Source: Nitrospirota bacterium
GTDB taxonomy: Bacteria; Nitrospirota; Thermodesulfovibrionia; Thermodesulfovibrionales; SM23-35
Length of the DNA stretch: 64,000 nucleotides
Direction of reading: 5' to 3'
NCBI GenBank assembly: GCA_014859105.1
Contig: JACUUX010000007.1
Coordinates: 1 to 64,000, forward strand
Shown: in pieces, positions 23,125 through 32,695 of the stretch
Layout of the letters: every line of letters starts with the position of its first letter
Numbering within the stretch: position 1 is the first letter of the stretch
Position numbers and translations under genes: made by a program
Notes under the pieces: model-generated
What the model was told of the DNA's origin: nothing
The model's database searches: none
The model's input: only the letters and a program-made list of their open reading frames with translations

Positions 23125-24446
23125 AACCAAGCATTCTTTTAGTTGATGACGAATCTGCAATACTGTTTTTATTTTCTGATTATCTTTCAAAAGCAGGATA
23201 TGATGTTAAAAAATCACTTTGCCTGAAAGAAGCAAAAGAGGCTATAAAATCACAACAGTTTAATGCTGTTATACTTGACCTGATATTGCCTGACGGCAAT
23301 GGTATAGACTGGATTAAAGATTTACGAGAGGCATGTCCGGATATTGCCATTATCGTTATAACAGGTATTGGAGATGTGCCAATAGCGGTTGAAGCAATGC
23401 GCCGCGGTGCAGATAACTTTCTCACCAAGCCTGTAAACATGACAGACCTTGATATTTTTCTTCGAAAAAGCCTTGAATTGCAAAGACTGAGAAGAAAGGA
23501 TTTAACAAGCCAGCGGTTACAGAAACAAACTCAGTTTTACTTTGGTGAAAGTACTATTATGAAAGAGGTTAAGGAACTTGCTTTAATGGCTGCTAAACAT
23601 AACCTGCCTGTGCTAATTCAGGGTGAAACAGGTACAGGCAAGAACATGTTATCAAGATGGATTCATGAACACAGCTACCGCAGTTCAGCGCCCTTTGTGG
23701 AATTGAGCTGCTCCGGTCCGAGCGGTGACCTCCTTGCAAGTGAACTCTTCGGTCATGTAAAAGGTGCTTTTACATCTGCTATACAGGATAAAGAAGGACT
23801 CATTGAGGTTGCAAATGGAGGCACTCTTTTTCTTGACGAGATTGGTGATATGGATCCTTCTAATCAAGCGCAATTCCTGAAGGTTATTGAAGAGAAACAA
23901 TACAGAAGGCTTGGCGAGGTAAAGGTACGCTGGAGCGATTTTCGACTTATTTGTGCGACAAACAGGGATCTCAAGGAAGAAACAAAGCTTGGCAGATTTC
24001 GACAGGACCTTTATTTCCGCATTAACATCTTCCCCATAGTTATTTCGCCACTTCGTGACAGACTTGATGATGTGAGGGGCCTTGTGCAGCATATACTTAC
24101 AAATAGGGGATCGTATAACATTGAAATATCTCAGGAAGTGATAAATCTTCTCAAAAAATATCCCTGGCCTGGAAATGTGCGTGAATTGAAGAATATACTG
24201 GAGAGAGCAATTTTCCTTGCAGGCGGTGGAACTATAAGTGTTGAGCACTTTCGTGGCATAGAAGCTGCTGCTTCACCGGCAGAAACTTTACAGGTTGGAA
24301 TCAGAGATCTGGAACAACTTGAAGAAGAACATATTAGGGATGTAATCAAACGCATGGGTGGCAATAAAAGAAAAGCTGCAACTGCATTAGGAATTTCTAA
24401 GTCGGCACTTTACCGTAAATTAAAAAAGTTTCAGAACCCAATCTAA
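23121..24446 (+). CDS. sigma-54-dependent response regulator (NtrC family)
   Basis: This 441-residue regulator has a receiver domain (Asp in VILDLILPDGNG), an AAA+ domain with Walker A GETGTGKNML, Walker B GTLFLDEIGDM and arginine-finger region (LYFRINIFPI), and a Fis-type helix-turn-helix (GGNKRKAATALGISKSALYR). It would activate sigma-54 promoters after phosphorylation by the upstream kinase. The sigma-54 contact loop, normally GAFTGA, reads GAFTSA. Target genes are not evident, although the chemotaxis operon follows 300 bp downstream. Confidence 0.94.
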   Translation: MKPSILLVDDESAILFLFSDYLSKAGYDVKKSLCLKEAKEAIKSQQFNAVILDLILPDGNGIDWIKDLREACPDIAIIVITGIGDVPIAVEAMRRGADNFLTKPVNMTDLDIFLRKSLELQRLRRKDLTSQRLQKQTQFYFGESTIMKEVKELALMAAKHNLPVLIQGETGTGKNMLSRWIHEHSYRSSAPFVELSCSGPSGDLLASELFGHVKGAFTSAIQDKEGLIEVANGGTLFLDEIGDMDPSNQAQFLKVIEEKQYRRLGEVKVRWSDFRLICATNRDLKEETKLGRFRQDLYFRINIFPIVISPLRDRLDDVRGLVQHILTNRGSYNIEISQEVINLLKKYPWPGNVRELKNILERAIFLAGGGTISVEHFRGIEAAASPAETLQVGIRDLEQLEEEHIRDVIKRMGGNKRKAATALGISKSALYRKLKKFQNPI

Positions 24447-24551
24447 TACCACATACACCTCAAGCATTCCCATAAATCTCAGCATCGGGACAGTATTTGC
24501 GAAAATGGGAATCTTTCTGTTGAGATTCATAACAGGAAGCTGGTCTAAATA

Positions 24552-24685
24552 TAGTCTGTTCACAAAGTCAATATTTAACACCCTCCCCTCACCCCTCCCG
24601 TCAAGGGAGGGGCATATTTACTACCCTCTCCCCTGGCGGGAGAGGGCAAGGGTGAGGGGGTTTATTAGTTTATAAACAGACACTA
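24552..24685. repeat. 134-bp MITE-like palindromic element
   Basis: The outer ends TAGTCTGTT (24552-24560) and AACAGACACTA (24675-24685) are imperfect inverted repeats. Inside are nested GC-rich hairpins (CCCCTCCC/GGGAGGGG at 24592-24612; CCCTCTCCC with GGGAGAGGG) and CCCCTCACCC paired with GGGTGAGGGG. There is no coding capacity. It fills the 303-bp gap before the chemotaxis operon and may also terminate the sigma-54 regulator transcript. Confidence 0.65.
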
Positions 24686-24749
24686 AATAAAGCTTTTTTA
24701 TTATGGCATACCTTTTGCTCTCTGAAGATAAAACGATACGTTGAATTCA

Positions 24750-25106
24750 ATGAAAATACTTATTGTAGACGATGAGCGAACATTTTTGCTGTGCTTAAAG
24801 GAGTTCCTTATGGAACCGGAATTGAATATTGATACAGCCGAAACCTTTGAAGAAGCAATGTTTTTAATAGGCAGAAATAATTACGACTATGTTATCTCAG
24901 ACATCAGGCTATCTGGTGTATTAGGTGAAGAAGGATTCGATATCCTGACACATATAAAAGAATATAAGCCGCGTACGAAAGTAATTATTATAACGAGTTA
25001 CGATAGCCCGGCAGTTATGCAAAAGGCTTATAGCCTCGGAGCAGACCTGTATTTCGAAAAGCCGGTATCCGCTAATGTCCTGCTGGAGGCATTGAAAAAT
25101 GTATAA
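24750..25106 (+). CDS. single-domain response regulator
   Basis: This 118-residue receiver has acidic residues D7/D8 (ILIVDDE), phospho-acceptor Asp51 (YVISDIRLSG), a switch Thr/Ser (IIITSYDSP) and Lys in YFEKPVS. No output domain is present, so it probably acts by protein contact. ATG 24750 is preferred over TTG 24741 because the family starts MKILIVDDE. It overlaps the next gene by 8 bp and opens the chemotaxis operon. Confidence 0.88.
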   Translation: MKILIVDDERTFLLCLKEFLMEPELNIDTAETFEEAMFLIGRNNYDYVISDIRLSGVLGEEGFDILTHIKEYKPRTKVIIITSYDSPAVMQKAYSLGADLYFEKPVSANVLLEALKNV

Positions 25107-26916
25107 ATATATCCTGCAGTCTATGGACAAAGAATCTGACATTTCAAGTTTTCAGCTTCCTTTTAGCATTTGGGCTAATAATTTAAAGAAACTCGGGGAT
25201 GAGCTTCAATTAACAATTAAAGAGACAGAGGAGGAATTTCTATCTATCGGATCGAGCCTGAAGGATTTTTATAACAGGACCGAAAATATTTCAAAAATGT
25301 CCTCACATATAGCTCATCTGTTGTCAGGTGAAGAGATCTCCGGTTCTATTAATAGATTAAGGCAATTAGTAATCCGGATGAACGATCACATGGAACATTC
25401 AAGGAGCGAGACCGAATGGAGGATAGAAAAGCTGAGATATCTCAAGAATTCAATCATCAATATCAATTACATGCTCGAAGACATCGGAATGAGCATTAAG
25501 AGTTTAAAGGTGCTGGGTATGACTACTCGTATTCATGGCAATAATGAGCGGAATTTTACTGGCCTGGCTACAGATGTAAAAAAACTTGCCGCAGATATGA
25601 CTTCGAAAACTTCGGCTATCCAGGACGGATTAAAATCTCTGAACAATAAAATCAGGGAAACACTATCAAAAGTACTTACTCTCAATGATATACAGCAAAA
25701 CAGGGCTAAAGAAATTCTCGATAATACGATGTACAGCATTTCATCCCTTACAGAGAAACATGCCCTGTCTACAACTCTTGCGGAAGATATCTCAAGGCTT
25801 TCAGAGGAGACCTCCATGAGCATAGCAGAAGTTGTTAAATTCTTACAGTTTCATGACATTGTCTATCAGCAAATCAATCAAATAAAGGATAGTTTTTACT
25901 CTCTGCACGAAAAGCTTGAAATTGCCAGATGCGAGGAAAATTCTGATAACACTGCACCCATGAAACTTATATCTGAAACAGGTTTATTTTGTGATTTTCA
26001 GGCAGACCAGTTTTGCCAGTATAGAGATAAGATGATATCAGCAGTAAATAGCATAATCGTAAATCTGCGTACTATAAATCGTAATGTAGTAGATATTTCT
26101 CAAGAAACAAGGGAACTTGCTGGTGATACCGGAGAAAAAGAACAATCGTTTCTCTCGGAAACAAAAAAGGGCCTATCCATTATCACATCTGCAATTGCGA
26201 CACTTGCTGAAAATGCTAACGTTAGCAATGAACTGTCTAAGGATACAAGCTCCATTGTACTTGATGAAATATCTTTATTTTTAGAAGACATAGTGTTGAT
26301 ACAGGATGAAATAGAGCTCATAGCCCTGAATGCTGCTGTCAAAGCCGCCAATATGGATAAAGGAGGAGAAATTCTGAATGTGATTTCAGAATCTATTCGT
26401 AAATTGACCATTGAAGTACGAAGTCAGACTGATTCAATTTCTCATGTCTTCAGGTCAATGACATCTGTTACCAAGGATCTGTCAGCCGGTATTGATTATG
26501 AGAAAGAAAGAGATGCACAGGTTTATGATATAGCAGCAGAGTTTGAGTTTTTAACAAATTCATTTAATCGTATCAATACAGACATAGCTTCACTTCTTAC
26601 AACGATTGATAAGGAAGGCAGAAAACTTTCTGAAGACATAGATTTGACAATTAAAGGAATATATATCAACGACATAGTTTCAAAGGTATGTCATACAGCG
26701 ATTGCAGAAATGAAAGAAATAGCTTTAGTTTCACATTCAATGGTAACCGCTAAGGATGGCATAGACAAAGAAAAAGTAACTCTGAGAATGATGAAAGATC
26801 AACTTCAGGGCATAGAAAGAAAATGTGTCTTAGGAAAAACCTATGCTGGTGCTTTCTCTGTAGAACAAGATAATGAGAGAGGAAGCCATTTTGGGGATAA
26901 TGTCGAGCTATTTTAG
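25099..26916 (+). CDS. soluble methyl-accepting-chemotaxis-like coiled-coil protein
   Basis: This 605-residue, almost wholly helical protein has no transmembrane segment or recognisable sensor domain. Near residue 408 it has LIALNAAVKAANMDKGGEI, which corresponds to the MCP hairpin tip (normally [15 protein letters not shown]), but the conserved Glu and Arg are replaced by Lys and Asn. It may therefore be a scaffold or decoy in the chemoreceptor array, or may be regulated by the adjacent receiver protein. It overlaps that gene by 8 bp. Ligand and partners are unknown. Confidence 0.75.
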   Translation: MYKYILQSMDKESDISSFQLPFSIWANNLKKLGDELQLTIKETEEEFLSIGSSLKDFYNRTENISKMSSHIAHLLSGEEISGSINRLRQLVIRMNDHMEHSRSETEWRIEKLRYLKNSIININYMLEDIGMSIKSLKVLGMTTRIHGNNERNFTGLATDVKKLAADMTSKTSAIQDGLKSLNNKIRETLSKVLTLNDIQQNRAKEILDNTMYSISSLTEKHALSTTLAEDISRLSEETSMSIAEVVKFLQFHDIVYQQINQIKDSFYSLHEKLEIARCEENSDNTAPMKLISETGLFCDFQADQFCQYRDKMISAVNSIIVNLRTINRNVVDISQETRELAGDTGEKEQSFLSETKKGLSIITSAIATLAENANVSNELSKDTSSIVLDEISLFLEDIVLIQDEIELIALNAAVKAANMDKGGEILNVISESIRKLTIEVRSQTDSISHVFRSMTSVTKDLSAGIDYEKERDAQVYDIAAEFEFLTNSFNRINTDIASLLTTIDKEGRKLSEDIDLTIKGIYINDIVSKVCHTAIAEMKEIALVSHSMVTAKDGIDKEKVTLRMMKDQLQGIERKCVLGKTYAGAFSVEQDNERGSHFGDNVELF

Positions 26917-26945
26917 AGATTCATAGATCATTGTATGGAGAATAA

Positions 26946-27299
26946 ATGAATTTAAAGGTAGATGATTCAAAAAAAGAAGGGGTGCTAACGATAGGTGGGA
27001 CACTTACCATTCAACGGTCGACTGCATTGAAGGAAATTCTGTTAAAGGCACTGGGGCAGGTTGACTGCGTAAAAATACATTTCGATCAGGCGATAGAGGT
27101 CGATCTTGCTTTTTTACAGCTATTCTGTGCAGCACATAAAACTTCCCTAAGAAAAAATAAAAAGCTGCAAATTGAAGAAAATCAAATAGATGTATTGAAA
27201 AAAGCATTCAAAGACATAGGGTTTCCACAATTTATGAAATGCAAAAACTCAGATGACAGTAACCACTGTGTGTGGTCATCAGGAGGAAGTCATGAATAA
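26946..27299 (+). CDS. STAS-domain protein
   Basis: This 117-residue protein resembles anti-sigma-factor-antagonist STAS domains: a beta strand GVLTIGGTLTIQRS, then helix ALKEILLKAL, then IHFDQAIEVDLAFLQLFCAAHK. In SpoIIAA the conserved site has Asp-Ser, whereas here the equivalent region reads AIEVDLAFLQL, with no obvious phosphorylatable Ser. In chemotaxis operons such proteins are common and may transmit signals by binding. It overlaps cheY by 8 bp. Confidence 0.75.
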   Translation: MNLKVDDSKKEGVLTIGGTLTIQRSTALKEILLKALGQVDCVKIHFDQAIEVDLAFLQLFCAAHKTSLRKNKKLQIEENQIDVLKKAFKDIGFPQFMKCKNSDDSNHCVWSSGGSHE

Positions 27300-27657
27300 A
27301 AGGATTTTGACGGTCGACGATTCGGCAAGTATGAGACAGATGTTAAATTTCACATTAACATCGGCCGGATATGATGTGACTGAGGCGGTTGATGGCGTAG
27401 ATGCTCTTGAGAAGCTGAACGGGGAGCCAGTGAATATGCTCATTGCTGACATTAACATGCCAAACATGGATGGTATCGAATTAATACGGAAGGTCAGGGC
27501 TAACGCTGTCTATAAGTTTGTTCCCATTATCATTCTGACAACAGAGTCACAGAGTACTTTGAAAGGGGAAGGAAAGGCAGCAGGAGCCACAGGATGGATT
27601 GTGAAACCATTTACTCCTTCTCAGCTTATAGCAGTAGTAAAAAAGGTTTTAGGATGA
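27292..27657 (+). CDS. cheY: chemotaxis response regulator CheY
   Basis: This 121-residue single receiver has D9/D10 (ILTVDDSASMRQ), phospho-acceptor Asp53 (LIADINMPNMDG), switch Thr in IILTTESQ and Lys in WIVKPFTPSQL. CheA phosphorylates CheY, which then alters flagellar rotation or another motor. Start 27292 is chosen over 27253 because CAGGAGG precedes it. The stop overlaps the cheA start (ATGA), so the two are translationally coupled. Confidence 0.93.
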   Translation: MNKRILTVDDSASMRQMLNFTLTSAGYDVTEAVDGVDALEKLNGEPVNMLIADINMPNMDGIELIRKVRANAVYKFVPIIILTTESQSTLKGEGKAAGATGWIVKPFTPSQLIAVVKKVLG

Positions 27658-29816
27658 CCGAAGATCTTAATAAAGGAAGAGATATATTCAAAGAAGAAGC
27701 TTATGAGCTCCTTGCCAAGCTTGAAAATTGTCTACTTGAACTGGAAATGGTACCGGATGATAAAGAAATGATAGAACGCGCGTTCCGGGCCATGCATACA
27801 ATAAAAGGATCAAGTTCAATGTTCGGGTTTGACGCTATTGCAAATCTTACACATGAGGCCGAAACCGTATATGAAATGGTTCGCAAAGATAAGGTGAAGG
27901 TTACGAAGGAGCTCATTGATCTTACATTCCGGGTCATAGATCAGATTATGGCTGTCATCGGTAAACATGAATATGACGAATCAGCAGATGAGTCAAAGAT
28001 AAACGATATAATTTTTTCTTTTAAACAATTACTTTCAAAAGAAGGTTTGGAAGTCTCTCATCCATCTTCTCTCCGTTCCAGAAGTCCGCAAGAAAGAGAA
28101 CTTTCACGTTCTTCCCATTTTGCTGAACAAGATCTGGCTGAAGAGACAAAAAGTACCAAGAGAACCTACATGATATATTTCAGACCACATCATGATATTT
28201 TTCTCAAAGGCTTAAATCCCCTTCTTCTGCTCAGTGAACTCTGTCAGCTCGGCAGATGTACTATTATTACACACACGGATTTGATCCCCGATCTTGAAGA
28301 TATTGATCCAGAGGCATGTTATACATACTGGGATGTTTTTTTGACTACTGCTGAAGATATCAATGCTATCAGGGACATATTCATATTTGTTGAGGATAAC
28401 TGTGAGATTAAAATTAATGTCATTGACACAGGCAATAGCCTTGATAATGAAGAAGCCCACAAACACCTCTCAAATATAATTTTTGAAAAAGCAGAACTGA
28501 CCGAAAAAGATGTTGAAGGATTAATTACCGGTTGGCGAAATACAGGTAAGCACAATGAGGTAAAAAATAATAGTACAGGGGATTCCTTGCAGGATAAATT
28601 GCAACAAGGTGGAGGAATGGTCAGAGGTCATCAGATGGAGGTTTCAAGTATTCGAGTTGCGGCAAATAAACTGGATAAACTTGTGAATTTGGTCGGGGAA
28701 TTAGTGACTGTTCAAGCCCGCCTTAGTCAAGCTGTTATCACAAGGAATGACCCTGAAATGCTGCTGATTGCTGAAGAGATAGAACGGCTGACTGATGATC
28801 TGCGTGACAGTACGATGAATGTACGCCTGGTTCCCATAGGAACAATATTTAACCGTTTCAAGCGTCTCGTGAGAGACTTATCAAACGAGCTTGGTAAGGA
28901 GGTTGAATTTACAACTCGGGGAGGAGAAACGGAACTTGATAAGAATGTGATAGAAAAATTGAATGATCCATTAGTGCATATTATCCGTAACAGCATAGAT
29001 CATGGTATTGAGCCACCTGCAAACAGGGAAGCATCTGGCAAGTCAAGAAGGGGGATGGTTCATCTTTCATCTGAGTATTCTGGTGCCAATGTATTGATAA
29101 AGATAAGGGATGACGGAGCAGGAATAGACCTTAAGGAAATACGTAAGGATGCAATTGAAAAGGGTCTTATAAGAGAGGATACATCGCTTACAGAGAGGGA
29201 TATTCTTTCCATTATATTTTCACCGGGGTTCTCTACATCAGAAAAGGTTACGAAGGTATCAGGCCGTGGAGTTGGTCTTGACGTAGTCAAAAGATGCATA
29301 GATACCCTCAGGGGGACAGTAGATATAGACAGCAAGAAAGGGAGAGGTATGATTATTACTCTAAAGATACCTCTCACCCTTGCAATTATTGAGGGACTCC
29401 TTTTGAAGGTTGGTGATAACCAATACATCTTACCTCTTTCAGCTGTAGAAGAGTGTATAGAACTAACCCGTCAGGATGTTGCAGGTGCTCATGGCAGGCA
29501 CATAGTAAACGTCAGGGGAAGAATAATTCCATATATCAGACTGAGGGATTTTTTAAACATAGATGGAACCATGCCTGATATTGAGCAGATAGTGATCACA
29601 GAGGTCAATGGAAAAAAGGTTGGCCTTGCTGTTGATCATGTGATCGGAGAACACCAGACAGTCATAAAGTCTCTGGGCAGAATTTACAGGGATGTAGATG
29701 TGTTGTCAGGCGCTACCATATTAGGCAATGGTAAGGTAGCCATCATTCTGAATATTCCGAAAATTGTTGAGTACACAGAGAGTAAAGAAATGACCATGGT
29801 TAGTGGTAGCGCGTAG
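27654..29816 (+). CDS. cheA: chemotaxis histidine kinase CheA
   Basis: The 720-residue kinase takes signals from chemoreceptors and phosphorylates CheY and CheB. P1 (HPt) has phospho-acceptor His48 in AMHTIKGSSSMFGF. A P2-like docking domain (about 165-285) follows, then P3 dimerisation (VAANKLDKLVNLVGELVT), P4 ATPase with HIIRNSIDHGIEPP (N box), DDGAGID and GRGVGLDVVK (G boxes), and a C-terminal P5 CheW-like domain (ILPLSAVEECIEL). All essential residues are visible. ATG 27654 is used because it overlaps the cheY stop and places P1 at the N-terminus. Confidence 0.96.
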   Translation: MTEDLNKGRDIFKEEAYELLAKLENCLLELEMVPDDKEMIERAFRAMHTIKGSSSMFGFDAIANLTHEAETVYEMVRKDKVKVTKELIDLTFRVIDQIMAVIGKHEYDESADESKINDIIFSFKQLLSKEGLEVSHPSSLRSRSPQERELSRSSHFAEQDLAEETKSTKRTYMIYFRPHHDIFLKGLNPLLLLSELCQLGRCTIITHTDLIPDLEDIDPEACYTYWDVFLTTAEDINAIRDIFIFVEDNCEIKINVIDTGNSLDNEEAHKHLSNIIFEKAELTEKDVEGLITGWRNTGKHNEVKNNSTGDSLQDKLQQGGGMVRGHQMEVSSIRVAANKLDKLVNLVGELVTVQARLSQAVITRNDPEMLLIAEEIERLTDDLRDSTMNVRLVPIGTIFNRFKRLVRDLSNELGKEVEFTTRGGETELDKNVIEKLNDPLVHIIRNSIDHGIEPPANREASGKSRRGMVHLSSEYSGANVLIKIRDDGAGIDLKEIRKDAIEKGLIREDTSLTERDILSIIFSPGFSTSEKVTKVSGRGVGLDVVKRCIDTLRGTVDIDSKKGRGMIITLKIPLTLAIIEGLLLKVGDNQYILPLSAVEECIELTRQDVAGAHGRHIVNVRGRIIPYIRLRDFLNIDGTMPDIEQIVITEVNGKKVGLAVDHVIGEHQTVIKSLGRIYRDVDVLSGATILGNGKVAIILNIPKIVEYTESKEMTMVSGSA

Positions 29817-29999
29817 GAGTATGTAAATGAAATTACGAAACATGAAAAAAGGCTTTCTCCTGGGAAAGTCAGTTATAGAGAGGACTTTGGGAAGGAGGAT
29901 AGTCTGTTGATATTCCTGAATAATAGCAGGCTAATCAGAAAAAAATATGAACTTAAATCATATCTCTTGAAAGAGATTATGAAGTAAAGGAGGATAAAA
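29817..29999 (+). other. spacer between cheA and the MCP gene, with possible micro-ORFs
   Basis: Two short frames occur: ATG 29827 (27 codons) and TTG 29907 (26 codons, MIFLNNSRLIRKKYELKSYL) after GGAAGGAGG. Neither resembles a known protein. The second has a better ribosome site than many genes here. AAAGGAGG at the end serves the MCP gene. Confidence 0.3.
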
Positions 30000-32126
30000 A
30001 TGTCTCTCAAAATTTTTAAAAATCGCTCGATAAAGGCAAAACTCTCTCTGTTAAGTTTTATAGTGGTGTTCATTTCTTATGCTCTTTTGACGATTTTTAT
30101 CTCGACAACCACCACAAGCCACTTTAATGAAAACAGCATTAATCGCCTGGAGGCAGAAACAAGACTCGTCAAAGATATGATAACCATGTACGATGAGAGT
30201 GCAAAGACAGGAGCAGAAAAGGTGTTAGAGGTGTTTAAATCCCTCTTCGAAGAAGAAATCACCATTGACACTTCAAAGACGGTAACAGTCGGTGTTCATG
30301 AGACCCCTTTGATGAAATGTGGCGATACAGTATTAAACCTGAATTTTTCGAACGTAGACAAATTAACAAAAATGACCGTTAACTCAGTAGCCACAGTTTT
30401 TCTGAAAAAAGGCAATGATTTTATCAGGATAACGACTTCTTTAAAAAAAGAGGACGGAACAAGGGCGATTGGTACAGTACTGGATCATGAACATCCCGGT
30501 TACAAAAAGCTATTGAACGGTGAACCTTATATTGGAAAGGCGAGACTTTTTAGCAGAGACTATATGACGAAATACGAGCCTATTAAGGATAAAACCGGTA
30601 CTGTTATCGGGACTCTGTTCATAGGGTTTGACATAACTGATAATATGAAGACTTTATCCGATATGATCAAGTCAGTAAAGATTGGTGAGACAGGATACGT
30701 CTTTGTGTTGGATGCAAAGGAAGGCGAGGATAAAGGAACTCTCATAGTTGACCCTTCAGAAGAAGGTAAGAACATACTGGACGCAAGGGATTTAGAAGGC
30801 AAGGAGTTTATCAAGGAAATGATAGACAAAAAAGAAGGTGTCATAGTCTATCCATGGATCAATAAAGAACGCGGTGAAACAGAAGCAAGGTATAAAACTG
30901 TTGCACATAGCTATTACAAGGACTGGGAATGGCTTATCGGAGCAGGGGGCTATAATGATGAAATTCTGAAAGGAAGTGTTATTGTAAAAAGACTTCTCAT
31001 CATATCAGGTATTGTAGGGTCATTGGGTGTCAGTTTTCTCATATTCTTAGGCATCAACAAGATGCTGAACCCCTTGAATGTCGTCAACTCAAAGATAAAT
31101 GAAATATCGGGCGGTGATCTCAGGGTAAACATAGACTATAACAAAAATGATGAGGTAGGAAATCTTTCTCACCACATGAATACTATGGTAGAAAAGCTCC
31201 GTGATGTAAATTCGAGAGTAAAAAAAGCATTTGAGAACGTCTATTCAAGCAGCCACCAGCTGAGTGCAAGTGCAGAGGAATTGTCACAAGGGGCATCTGA
31301 ACAAGCATCTTCTGCAGAGGAGGTGTCATCATCTATTGAGCAGATGACAACCACGATTAAGAATAATGCTGATAATGCCCAGCAGACCGAAAAGATCGCG
31401 ATTCAGTCATCGGAAAGCGCAAGGGAAAGCGGTCAAATTGTGACAGAAACCGTGTCTGCCATGAAAGAGATTGCTGAAAAGATTTCGATAATAAAGGAGA
31501 TAGCACGTCAGACGAACCTCCTTGCCCTGAATGCAGCTATAGAGGCCGCACGGGCAGGAGAACATGGAAAAGGCTTTGCAGTTGTAGCTTCAGAGGTCAG
31601 GAAACTTGCTGAACGAAGCCAGGCTGCAGCTGCGGAAATCAATGAACTTTCCTCATCGAGTGTTAAAGTGGCTGAGAAGGCTGGTGAAATGATAACAAAG
31701 CTTGTACCGGATATTCAAAAGACCGCAGCACTTGTGCAGGAAATCAGTGCGGCCAGCATTGAGCAGAATGCAGGGGCATCACAGATGAGCAAGGCCATAC
31801 AACAGCTCGACAAGATTACACAGCACACAGCCTCTGCTGCAGAAGAAATGACTTCAATGGCTGAAGGACTTTCGAATCAGGCAGAACAGGTTATGGATAT
31901 ATTACGCTTTTTCACTATTGACGGCGACAAAGATATGAAAACGGAACACAGAAAGCCTGCTGTATTGAAAACTCTTAAAACTACTACGACCCAAATGGAT
32001 AAAGAGAAACCCGGGGTGACCTCGAAAGCTCCGGAAGTTACTGAAATGGGCGGAATTACACTGGACATGGGGGCAGAGAAAGGTGATAAGCTGGATACAG
32101 AGTTTGAGAAGTTTTTAGTCAAGTAA
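30000..32126 (+). CDS. methyl-accepting chemotaxis protein with Cache sensor
   Basis: This 708-residue transmembrane chemoreceptor has TM1 at about 18-40 ([19 protein letters not shown]), a periplasmic Cache-type sensor domain (about 45-330, with [14 protein letters not shown] and [17 protein letters not shown]), TM2 (about 330-355), HAMP, and a cytoplasmic signalling hairpin whose tip reads [19 protein letters not shown] and then [18 protein letters not shown]. Methylation helices are flanked by Gln/Glu pairs. It feeds CheA through CheW. The ligand is not predictable; Cache domains of this shape often bind small carboxylates. Confidence 0.95.
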   Translation: MSLKIFKNRSIKAKLSLLSFIVVFISYALLTIFISTTTTSHFNENSINRLEAETRLVKDMITMYDESAKTGAEKVLEVFKSLFEEEITIDTSKTVTVGVHETPLMKCGDTVLNLNFSNVDKLTKMTVNSVATVFLKKGNDFIRITTSLKKEDGTRAIGTVLDHEHPGYKKLLNGEPYIGKARLFSRDYMTKYEPIKDKTGTVIGTLFIGFDITDNMKTLSDMIKSVKIGETGYVFVLDAKEGEDKGTLIVDPSEEGKNILDARDLEGKEFIKEMIDKKEGVIVYPWINKERGETEARYKTVAHSYYKDWEWLIGAGGYNDEILKGSVIVKRLLIISGIVGSLGVSFLIFLGINKMLNPLNVVNSKINEISGGDLRVNIDYNKNDEVGNLSHHMNTMVEKLRDVNSRVKKAFENVYSSSHQLSASAEELSQGASEQASSAEEVSSSIEQMTTTIKNNADNAQQTEKIAIQSSESARESGQIVTETVSAMKEIAEKISIIKEIARQTNLLALNAAIEAARAGEHGKGFAVVASEVRKLAERSQAAAAEINELSSSSVKVAEKAGEMITKLVPDIQKTAALVQEISAASIEQNAGASQMSKAIQQLDKITQHTASAAEEMTSMAEGLSNQAEQVMDILRFFTIDGDKDMKTEHRKPAVLKTLKTTTTQMDKEKPGVTSKAPEVTEMGGITLDMGAEKGDKLDTEFEKFLVK

Positions 32127-32160
32127 AGCCATTAAGGATACAAGATTGCAGGAGGAGAAA

Positions 32161-32673
32161 ATGAATATAGAGACAATAACAGATACGAGGCAGTATCTTA
32201 CCTTTAAGCTCGATAAGGAGTTGTATGCTGTGTATGTTGCACATGTGAGGGAAATACAGGAAGCATCCGCTATTACCAAAGTGCCAAGAACCCCTGAGTT
32301 TATGCGCGGAGTAATTAACGTACGCGGTAGTGTGGTTCCGGTAATAGACATGAGGCTAAAGTTAGGGATGCAGGCAGCGAAAGACACTATAGATACCTGT
32401 ATTGTAATAATGGAAATAGGATTGGAAGATGAGGTTATTATAATTGGAGCAGTGGCTGATTCTGTTCAGGAGGTTTTCGAATTACCTCCTGAACGGATAG
32501 AACCCGCACCGAAAATAGGAACGTTATTGAATACAAAATTCATCAAGGGCATTGGAAAACATAATGAAAATTTCGTAATCATACTGGACATCGAAAAGAT
32601 CCTCACAGCCGATGAGATTGCAATTGTAAGGGAAGGGAGCGAAGGAGTTAACGAAGAAAATGTCTTACACTGA
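32161..32673 (+). CDS. cheW: chemotaxis coupling protein CheW
   Basis: This 170-residue CheW domain links receptors to CheA. Landmarks are YLTFKLDKELYAVYVAHVRE, IQEASAITKVPRTPEFMRGV, INVRGSVVPVIDMRLKLGM and a C-terminal IILDIEKIL. Start 32161 follows GGAGGAG; an earlier in-frame ATA/TTG-type codon at 32146 is unlikely. It lies between the receptor and cheR in the operon. Confidence 0.94.
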   Translation: MNIETITDTRQYLTFKLDKELYAVYVAHVREIQEASAITKVPRTPEFMRGVINVRGSVVPVIDMRLKLGMQAAKDTIDTCIVIMEIGLEDEVIIIGAVADSVQEVFELPPERIEPAPKIGTLLNTKFIKGIGKHNENFVIILDIEKILTADEIAIVREGSEGVNEENVLH

Positions 32674-32695
32674 GACAATATATTAGTTCAGGAAA

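Noticed and set aside
24590-24660. CRISPR-like repeats
   Set aside because: The GC-rich units are inverted hairpins, not evenly spaced direct repeats with unique spacers.
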